A DNA stretch of 64,000 bases from contig MCFE01000146.1 in the NCBI GenBank assembly GCA_002104905.1, positions 90,558 through 154,557 on the forward strand. Direction: 5' to 3'. A program made the translations under genes and the position numbers. Below the pieces are notes generated by a model, which was not told the DNA's origin, ran no database searches, and saw only the letters and a program-made list of their open reading frames with translations. Below, piece after piece: positions 56,886 to 64,000 of the stretch (positions within the stretch are counted from its first letter, which is position 1; the number at the start of each line of letters is the position of its first letter). Source of the DNA: Basidiobolus meristosporus CBS 931.73. Its lineage: Eukaryota; Basidiobolomycota; Basidiobolomycetes; Basidiobolales; Basidiobolaceae.

Positions 56886-57690
56886 TCCCGCGGGAATTGT
56901 AAAACTTAGCCACATGGTACAAAAGTGCTTAAATTTTACATCATGATAGTTTTACATGAGTTTCTAACGCACTTTGAAAGTACGCAGTAGCTATACCCCA
57001 ACAGGTTTTAAGGATGTCCACTTGCTACATCTACTTGTGTCTAGCGGGAGCCATCAATCATCAGCCGCGCAATACTGAAATGCTTTTATTTTTCATGATG
57101 CTAGTTTTGTATGAGTCCCTAATGCACTTTCATAGTGCACGGTAACCATACCCCAACAGGTTTTAAGGATACCCACTTGCTATGTTTACTTGTGTCTAGC
57201 GGGAGTTATCAATCATCAGCCATGCGGTAATAAAGTGCTTTTATTTTTCATCATGATAGTTTTACATGAGTCCTTAACGCACTTGTATAGTGCGTGGTAA
57301 CCATACCCCAACAGGTTTTAAGGATACCCACTTGCTACGTTTACTTGTGTCTAGCGGGAGTTATCAATCATCAGCCGCGCGGTAATAAAGTGCTTTTATT
57401 TTTCATCATGATAGTTTTACATGAGTCCTTAACGCACTTTCATAGTGCGTGGTAACCATACCCCAACAGGTTTTAAGGATACCCACTTGCTATGTTTACT
57501 TGTGTCTAGCGGGAGTTATCAATCATCAGCCACGCGGTAATAAAGTGCTTTTATTTTTCATCATGATAGTTTTACATGAGTCCCTAACGCACTTTTATAG
57601 TGCGCGGTAACCATACCCCCAGAAAGTAGTGTGGATGCTTACTTTAAACGCTCACTTGTGTATTGTACGGACTATCAACAAACAGCCGCG
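56886..57690. repeat. Tandem array, 155-bp unit, about five copies
   Basis: The landmark CTAGCGGGAG lies at 57041, 57196, 57351 and 57506, an exact 155-bp period. A more diverged unit precedes (CGCGGGAATTG near 56889) and another follows (TTGTACGGACTATCAAC near 57655). The three middle units are nearly identical. Each contains GTTTTACATGAGTC, AACGCACTT.(A/T)TAGTGCG, CCATACCCCAACAGGTTTTAAGGAT and GCCGCG. No open frame spans a unit. CpG is retained, in contrast to the AT-rich repeats on both sides. Confidence 0.92.
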
Positions 57691-58078
57691 TGGGAATGGA
57701 ACATCATTGAAAAGCATTGCTTTGTTGTTAGCAAGTATTGATGCCCAAATAGTGGTAGTATGTGAATTATTGAGTAACTATTTACTCTAGTTGGTTCCAA
57801 GATATTCGTAGACAATATGCTCAAAATCAATATTAGCATCAATAGCTTGCTCTTTGATCACTAAACCACCGCATCCAATATGCAGTGGCCTTGGTTTTGT
57901 CTAGCTGTCAAGAAATGAAACCAGAGTACAGTCACAAGAGAGGCAAAAGTGAAATGTGATGAAGTAAGTGTATATGAAAGTAATATAAATCTACAGGACA
58001 GAAGAGAACAACTAGTAGTTAAACAGCACTCACTGACACTCCACCAAGTAGAGCACCAACACGGACAATAAACAAGTC

Positions 58079-58540
58079 ATGAGGGGAAAGCTTAAGGACC
58101 GCTACTTGGGGATCAAGACCAAAAGAGGAAGCTGCCTCTACCATAGCAGTCCTCGTGCTCCAAAGGAAGACCAAGAGTCTATTATAGACAAAGATTGCGG
58201 CAAGAAGAGCAGTACAATTACCAGTTCTGGTAGTGGTACCTTTGGAAGTCCCAAATACCTGGAGAATACTCGGAAAAAATTGGCAGATGACTCAGTTGTC
58301 CTGAGGAGAAAACAAACTAATGCGATTGAGCAGTTCCGAAACAAACTTCAGCTTAGTTCTTCTTTGCCTCACTATAAAGTACTCCAAGTGGCTTATTTGG
58401 ATTATAAGCGTATGAAGGAGAATCAGGCAGAGACTCATAAATTAAGTGACAGTCAATTGCATCACTTCTTAGATCAGGTAGAGGAACAGTCGCACAGCCA
58501 AGAGACGGAACAAGAATTGACAATTACAGAAACCAAATAA
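58079..58540 (+). CDS. Unknown small charged protein
   Basis: 153 residues from ATG 58079 to TAA. Basic N-terminus (MRGKLKDRYLGIKTKRG), serine/glycine-rich middle, then a probable helical segment at about residues 80-150 rich in Gln, Glu and Lys (RRKQTNAIEQFRNKLQL). No membrane segment or known domain. It is the first of three genes in the same direction towards the telomere; the next begins 233 bp downstream. AATAAAATAG near 58567 may serve as its 3' processing signal. Whether it is transcribed is unknown; the open frame, ATG start and lack of damage support a real gene. Confidence 0.5.
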   Translation: MRGKLKDRYLGIKTKRGSCLYHSSPRAPKEDQESIIDKDCGKKSSTITSSGSGTFGSPKYLENTRKKLADDSVVLRRKQTNAIEQFRNKLQLSSSLPHYKVLQVAYLDYKRMKENQAETHKLSDSQLHHFLDQVEEQSHSQETEQELTITETK

Positions 58541-58772
58541 TTTTGCCAATGCAGTTTTGCATTTTAATAAAATAGAAGGGTGTTAATAAGAACAGAATAA
58601 AGTTAACTTATGTGTACATCAAATGATTCAAATACTGGCTAGATGGATGTTATGTAGGAGCAAGAAGCTCAGTAACCTCAAAGGAAAGATATGATGAATG
58701 GGCCACCGACATCATCCAAATGAGTATAAAAGTGGAGAAAGTAGACATAATCCTTCATAAAAAACAAGAAGC

Positions 58773-59576
58773 ATGGAAGCAGGCAGTAGCCGGGTAGATG
58801 CCAGGAGTGAAGGTAGAGTACAAAGAGAGCAAGGAAGGGGACAAGGACGCGGAAGAGGACGCGGAACCGGGCGCGGAAGAGGAAGAGGGCAAGGAAGAGG
58901 AAGAGGGCAAGGAAGTGGCCAAATCCAAGAGGAGCATGAAGGAGGTGTTGCAGCAAACGTGGATGATGCTGAGCAAGTTGCTGTAGTCACTACCAGGTGG
59001 CCGGTCAACCAAGTTTCCCAAGCATTGTCAGAGGTTTGACAAGAGCTTCCGGAATATAGGACAACATCGCACCATGAGATATTGCAACATATGTGCCAGG
59101 AGATTAAACAGAGGAGGGGTGATATTGTAAAGCTAAATTGGGATATTGCTGGACTTCAAGCCCAGATTGATTTCAGTTTCCACCATTCTACTGAGGCATT
59201 AGTGGCACAAATGGTGGAAAAGTTTGCCCGCATCAGGGCAAGCGATGAGCAGGGTGCATCTTCCGACCCAGGTGTACTTGCAAGCAACAGTATTGGAGGG
59301 GATACTACTTCCTCCCTCAAACCTACCACAAGCCAAGAGACAAGAGCAGAATCCTCCACAACAATGAGAATGGCCCCCATGCAGGTTGATATGGAAGTGT
59401 GCAAAGAAGATGTGGAGAAGCAGAGTGGGGATACTATAGGCCAACCAGAAACTGTAATGGAGGCGGAGAGACCAAGTCATATTGTCATCTTAAAAATACC
59501 ACAGGTTGATTCATTGCTATCACTTCCCCCATCATCACTATCTGTGCCCCCATCACCACCGCCATCCTCTGGCTAA
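58773..59576 (+). pseudogene. GR-rich protein gene with one in-frame TGA
   Basis: ATG 58773 starts a frame with a strongly Gly-Arg-rich block (QGRGRGRGTGRGRGRG), typical of RNA- or G-quadruplex-binding RGG-like regions. The frame meets TGA at 59037-59039. It then continues without any further stop to TAA at 59574 through ELPEYRTTSHHEILQHMCQE, a helical segment (LNWDIAGLQAQIDFSF) and a Ser/Pro-rich tail (SLSVPPSPPPSSG). Without the TGA it would be 267 residues. I see no intron that would remove the TGA cleanly. Either a single nonsense change inactivated the gene, or two smaller proteins are made. It lies between the small charged protein gene and the helicase gene, all on the + strand. Confidence 0.5.
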
Positions 59577-59767
59577 CTTGAGTAAATAAAGAATTTCCAC
59601 CATCCCAAATCAATGAATTGACAAGTAATAAGTTGAACTGATAAGATTGATGATTTACAGACTAATATATGTAAAGTATGTAGTACTTAAGAGCTTTCAA
59701 GTTGTGGTGTATTATCAAGTATTCACCGTCACATAAATCACGCAACAGTTGTTGTATCCCTATCCCA

Positions 59768-62480
59768 ATGGCATTAGAAGCTAGCAGATACAAGGAGCAT
59801 TGGAAAAATTTTGGCGTTTACCTGGCAACGGTGGCAGGTGTAACAAAACGCAGCTATTGCTTGATGACCATTACCCTGTCTATGAGATACTTGCTATTAT
59901 ATGGAGGGTATTCTGTTGAGCACTTTCAAGACAGCAAAATATCCCCGCCTTATGATGAGCATATAGCTGAAGAAACATCCAGCCGTGGAATACTCTATGA
60001 GCCCAGCTCAAAGGTTCAAATGATTCACCTTGCAGATCTACACGGTGATGAAGACATCACAGTGACAGTTCTCCCAACTCCAGACAACATATCAACTACA
60101 GAGGCAGCCAAAGGGGTGATTTTAATTGGCAACAGCTGTGCTAGTGACCACGGGAATCTCTACATATATGGTGGTTTTGAGCTGAGCCGTAGAGAATACT
60201 CAGGGCAACATGAAAGTGCCAAAAAACGGGGGAAAAAAGCGATACAAAGTAAGAGTGGGGAGACAATCAATAGAAGACTGAACAAGCTGGAGGTAATCAC
60301 GTACAAAGATGGCAATGGATGCTCCAGAGTATTGGAGACAAGGCCATTCTTGAATAATCCGGCAAATATGCCTTCAGCAAGAGGTTGGGCAGTTCTTACG
60401 TACGCATTTGATTGCTTATTCTTGCTGGGCGGCTATCCTACACCATCAGAACCACCTTATACCCAACCAAATGGGAGTTTTTTAAACAAGTTCTACTGTT
60501 TAAAATTGCAAACTGGTGATTGGGAAAGATGATATGTACACTCAGCAATACAGGAGCTTAGAGAAAACTTTATTGCTGTGGTAAACAAGCATGGCAACCA
60601 AATCCAATACATCAACAATGCAAATGTTACATTCACCTATGATGTTGATAATCAGATCTGGATTTACCCTCCCAATCCAAGTCAGGAAGAAATGAGTACA
60701 AAGCAGCTACTAGGGCGCATTCTTAATGAATTGGCAGCAATCTCTCAGCGGCACAAGAGGGAAGGCAAAGGAAGTGCTGAGACTGAAAATATCTTGCAAC
60801 ATAGTGCCCATGGTCTTACTGTCCCACTTAAGAACCATCAAGCATTTGGCGTACAATGGCTGATGTATACAGAGGCCATCCATAAAGGAGCATTGCTTGC
60901 CAATTCCATGGGACTTGGAAAGACATTGCAGATATTAAGTCTCATATTGGAGACACCTGAGCAAAGGCCAAATCTTATTGCTGTCACGCTTGGAATACTT
61001 CTCAATTGGGTGATGGAGATAAAGACAAAAACAAGGATATCCAATGAAGAGCTTCATGTATTTCATGGAAAATTCCGAGCTATCAAGAAGTCAGATATGG
61101 AGACTAAGAGGATTGTGCTCACCACCTACCACACACTATGTGTTGAAGCAAGGAACCCCAATTTGCCTATATGGAATGTGAAATTTGGCCAAATAGTGGC
61201 CAATGAGGCAGATACACTTAAGAACTACAAAGGTGGTAGCTTAAACGCAGTAAGTAAAATTGATGGAGAATCCTTGATACTTGTCACTGCCACCCCATTC
61301 CAAAATGAGATTATGGATCTTTATTCATATTTCACATTATTCAATCTATGGGAAGGCATTCCAAAGGATTTCCATTGACTCCTACTTGAGGAGGCCAATG
61401 CAAACAGGCTAGTTGAATGGGTTGTAGAAAGACTTGGCCCATTAATATTGAGACGTGTTCCAGAGTCACAAATATTTGGAGAACGCACAGTATCCATGCC
61501 TAGTATTCAAGAGCAGATTGACTTGTGCCAATTCTTGCCGGAGGAGCTGCAGGAGTACAAACAACTGCAGTCAAGTCTTCCAGAGGAAGTCGGTTGGATG
61601 GGTGCAAATACCTATCTGCGTCTGTACTCATGCCATCCATATATGTATACCTGGAGCAGGAAGAGGAATTGACTGAAAAAAGCGGCTGATGCTAGCATTG
61701 TTCATGATGTCAAGATGAGTGAGGATTATTTTCCACCTGAGATTGATGAGGATCTTGAGGCGGTTGCGGTTGAGGTTGAGGAGCAGCTTCAAGAGATTAA
61801 TAGCAAAGAGGTTGACAGCTCATCCAACGTTCCATCTACTTCTGCACCAACTGCCATATGCACTGAAGACGCCCCTACAATTGCCCAAAGAGGGCTTGCA
61901 TTAGAGGACTCCAACAGGGTATTCATCCAAGATTTCCTCACTGGTGTAACCAACAACACTTTGAATGAGCATAGTGGCAAAACTTGGAAAATCATGGAAA
62001 TCCAGCTTGAAATCCAAGAAAATAAGGAGCACACACGTGTTATTATTTTTTCTGGGTTTAATCTGATGCTTGACATAGTGGCTTACCATTTGAGGGAGCA
62101 GAGCATTGAACATCTGAAGATTACCGGTTCCACCCCAGTTTGGATACAAAAGAGCAGTATAGATACATTTGCATTGCCAGTTCCGGAGGGCAAGATTTGT
62201 GTGTTACTGATCAACATCAAATGTGTTGCATTTGGATTAAATTTGCAGATGCCATTGGCGGGGATCATTGCCGACAATTGGTGGAATACCTATGTAGAAA
62301 TCCAAGCAAAGGCCAGAGTTTGGAGGGTGAATCAACCAAATAATGTTTCTACTTACCAGTTAGTCATGCAAGATTCCATTGAAGCTCAGGGTGTAATTGA
62401 CAGTCAAACTTGTAAGATTGGCTTATTTGGCCAGATTACGCATACGTTGGTAGATGAAGCATCCAAAGTACCAATTTCAT
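59768..62480 (+). pseudogene. Kelch plus SNF2-type helicase gene, TGA-interrupted and 3'-truncated
   Basis: One frame from ATG 59768 to 62480, about 904 codons, broken only by TGA at 60530-60532, 61376-61378 and 61670-61672. Residues about 30-255 contain kelch-like blades (RYLLLYGGYS, GNLYIYGGFE, DCLFLLGGYP). The SNF2 ATPase follows. Motif I is NSMGLGKTLQILSLI (usually DEMGLGKT), motif Ia is NLIAVTLGILLNW, motif II is NEADTLKN in place of DEAH-like, and motif III is LVTATPFQN. The helicase C lobe has VIIFSGFNLMLDIV and motif VI QAKARVWRVNQPNNV (usual form Q-x-x-x-R-x-x-R-x-x-Q). The changed motifs I and II suggest weakened ATPase activity or later decay. The coding sequence ends where a retrotransposon tail begins at 62481; the final 10 codons of the open frame belong to that tail. 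Kelch joined to SNF2 is not a combination I know from a named family. Confidence 0.7.
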
Positions 62481-63450
62481 TTAGGGGGGGGAGGAAAGTC
62501 ACCAAGTGGTGAAATCTTTATTTACTAATGACAAGTATCTAAAGAAGCCAAGTTAATCTGAAGTAATTCCTAGAAAGCTAGGTCTGAGAGATATCTTCCT
62601 GGTAAGCCAGGTCTGAGAGTTGAGGGGAGGGAAAGTCACCAAGGTAGGTGAAATCTTTATTTGATTTCAGACAAGTCTAACTACAAATAAAGAAGCCAAG
62701 TTAATCTGAAGTAATTCCTAGAAAGCTAGGTCTGAGAGATATCTTCCTGGTAAGCCAGGTCTGAGAGTTGAGGGGAGGGAAAGTCACCAAGGTAGGTGAA
62801 ATCTTTATTTGATTTCAGACAAGTCTAACTACAAATAAAGAAGCCAGCTGGGAATAGAAGATTCCCAAAGTAAATAGTAAGTTGAATATGAATAAATCTA
62901 AGCTAAAGTTAAGGCAGTATCCCAGAGTACACTGGAGTTCAGGTTCATGGGGGAGTGAAGTAGATAAGCTTGAGAGATATAATAATCTTTGAGGAAGTGG
63001 GTAACAGCAGGTGAAGGGGAGTTTTTGATAAGTGAGGTGAATCTTGAGAGCAGAGATTCCTCTAATGAGAAGGTCTTGTAAACTGGAGAATCAGGAAACT
63101 CTTTAAAGGCATGGTCAGTAGGTTCCCAGTAAAGCTGGTCAGAAACATTTTGAGAGAACTCTTTAGCAATACTTTTGTCAAGTACTACCTCCAGAGTGTG
63201 ATGGTTGATAAATCTCATGTTAGGGGGAGGAAAGTCACCAAGTGGTGAAATCTTTATTTACTTATGACAAGTATCTAAAGAAGCCAAGTTAATCTGAAGT
63301 TATTCCTAGAAAGCTAGGTCTGAGAGATATCTTCCTGGTAAGCCAGGTCTGAGAGTTGAGAAGCTGAGTGGTACTATATTTCCTAGTTAGCTAGGTCTGA
63401 GAGAGGTTTCCTGGAAAGCCAGGCCTGAGAAGTGAGAATCTGAATATATC
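62481..63450 (-). mobile_element. Stack of four non-LTR retrotransposon tails next to the telomere
   Basis: Tails start on the + strand at 62481 (TTAGGGGGGGGAGGAAAGTC), 62620 (TTGAGGGGAGGGAAAGTCACC), 62768 (same) and 63220 (TTAGGGGGAGGAAAGTCACC). Each continues CCAAG..GGTGAAATCTTTATTT, which is AATAAAG then a hairpin-forming TTTCACC...GGTGA on the minus strand. All are head-to-tail in one orientation. The third unit retains coding sequence at 63218-62898 (minus), including HHTLEVVLDKSIAKEF and RFTSLIKNSPSPAVTHFLKD. The first, second and fourth are tail only. Hairpin units (CCTAG-CTAGG, CCTGG-CCAGG) recur in the tails. Confidence 0.7.
62898..63218 (-). pseudogene. C-terminal fragment of a retrotransposon ORF
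   Basis: 106 codons from the junction with the distal tail (ATG formed at 63218) to the stop at 62898. Its last 55 residues are homologous to the fragment at 52572-52327 (SLEESLLSRFTSL against SLEKELLKRFTSL; VLWDTA against DIWDTA). In both places it is followed by the tail with AAATAAAG. It is the conserved C-terminal end of a protein of this element, truncated at the 5' side. Its function is not known to me. Confidence 0.6.
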
Positions 63451-63746
63451 TGAGCTAAGTTATACTGGTTTGCGGTAGCTGAATTGTGGCCAGAATGGCC
63501 AGTAGACTGGGGGAGCTGAGATGAATTTCTGGGCGATCACTGGCCAAATTTACTAGGCAAATCTGGCCAATTAGCATTTCAAGGATTTCAGCCAATCAGA
63601 GCCTTTACTTTGCCCGATGGTTGATCAAGCCATCTCCCAATGAGCACACATCAATTTTATTAATCAAATTTTTGCTGGATCCAGGATTTGAACCCACAAC
63701 CATGGGTATGGAAGGGTTAGGGATAACCACAAGGCTAAGTGTTCTT
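63451..63746. other. Subterminal DNA with tRNA-like A and B boxes (minus strand)
   Basis: Read on the minus strand, TAGCCTTGTGG (63737-63727) fits the Pol III A box and GGGTTCAAATCC (63695-63684) fits the B box, in the correct order about 40 bp apart. The stems of a tRNA cloverleaf are poor, so this is a tRNA relic or SINE head rather than a tRNA gene. CCCTAACCC lies between the boxes. The rest (63451-63680) has no gene. Confidence 0.45.
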
Positions 63747-64000
63747 GGTTGGGTTAGGGTTAGGGTTAGGGTTAGGGTTAGGGTTAGGGTTAGGGTTAGG
63801 GTTAGGGTTAGGGTTAGGGTTAGGGTTAGGGTTAGGGTTAGGGGTTAGGGTTAGGGTTAGGGTTAGGGTTAGGGTTAGGGTTAGGGTTAGGGTTAGGGTT
63901 AGGGTTAGGGTTAGGGTTAGGGTTAGGGTTAGGGTTAGGGTTAGGGTTAGGGTTAGGGTGGGTTAGGGTTAGGGTTAGGTTAGGTTAGTTAGGGTTAGGG
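63747..64000 (+). repeat. Telomere repeat array (TTAGGG)n
   Basis: About 41 hexamers to the end of the window, G-rich strand running 5' to 3' outward, so the right edge is the chromosome end. Variants: one extra G near 63841; GGGTGGG near 63960; short TTAGG and TTAG units near 63976-63990. Long Leu-Gly or Val-Arg frames here are artefacts of the repeat. Confidence 0.98.

Noticed and set aside
56886-57690. CRISPR array
   Set aside because: The whole 155-bp unit repeats; there are no short repeats with unique spacers, and the genome is eukaryotic.
58678-59021. Minus-strand frames rich in Leu, Phe, Pro and Ser
   Set aside because: Antisense of the Gly-Arg-rich coding region; such repeats open several frames at once.
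58773-62480. Nuclear code change with TGA as tryptophan
   Set aside because: The cyclin, AAA ATPase and trypsin frames end sensibly at TGA, and TGG is used for Trp in the same helicase gene; nonsense decay is simpler. Kept only as a testable alternative.
62481-62512. Last 10 codons and stop of the helicase frame
   Set aside because: These bases are the start of a retrotransposon tail shared with 63220 and other sites, so they are not an original part of the gene.
63621-63966. Two long open frames of repeated Val-Arg and Leu-Gly
   Set aside because: They are direct translations of the TTAGGG array; the telomere is non-coding in this sense.

Overview
The window is a chromosome end from a fungus, probably an early-diverging lineage; that placement is an inference with low confidence. 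The last 254 bases are uninterrupted TTAGGG repeats running out to the right edge. Host genes have very short introns (39-90 nt). They encode a C2H2 zinc-finger protein, a type I membrane protein, a trypsin with a possible GPI-anchor signal, a Pcl/Pho80-like cyclin, a peroxisomal 4CL-type acyl-CoA ligase and an AAA ATPase of a family I know mainly from fungi. I saw no rRNA genes, CRISPR arrays or bacterial operon structure.

Layout. 1-21.7 kb is an AT-rich, nearly CpG-free retroelement graveyard: a Ty3/gypsy relic with its LTR, one Copia element with two 350-bp LTRs (3133-7817), a truncated Copia copy (13437-16497), an internal Copia fragment, a long foldback element (12001-12734) and several families of decayed, non-intact repeats present in two or three copies. 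21.7-33.4 kb is CpG-containing host DNA holding the zinc-finger gene, the membrane protein gene and several exon-like stretches I could only partly assemble. 33.4-37.8 kb is a second graveyard with solo LTRs. 37.9-51.5 kb is the best gene island: trypsin and cyclin genes are convergent, an unknown six-segment gene and the acyl-CoA ligase gene are divergent, and the AAA ATPase gene lies alone. 51.5-56.9 kb is a third repeat block with retrotransposon tails, a third Copia copy and a solo LTR.

The terminal 7 kb is the most unusual part. A five-unit, 155-bp tandem array (56.9-57.7 kb) is followed by three co-directional genes: a small charged protein, a GR-rich protein, and a large kelch plus SNF2-helicase gene. 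The last two are interrupted only by in-frame TGA codons. The helicase gene is cut at 62480 by a stack of 5'-truncated non-LTR retrotransposon tails that runs to about 63450. Each tail begins, as read on the + strand, at a TTAGGG-like or G-rich motif. One related copy at 54.9 kb still carries the C-terminal part of a reverse transcriptase. This looks like a telomere-directed retrotransposon family, comparable in lifestyle to the MoTeR elements of Magnaporthe or TRAS/SART of silkworm. A tRNA-like pair of A and B boxes sits between the stack and the telomere repeats.

The genes do not form a pathway. The window is best read as islands of host genes alternating with repeats that decayed mainly by CpG loss, ending in a subtelomere that carries its own gene set and its own telomere-associated retroelement.
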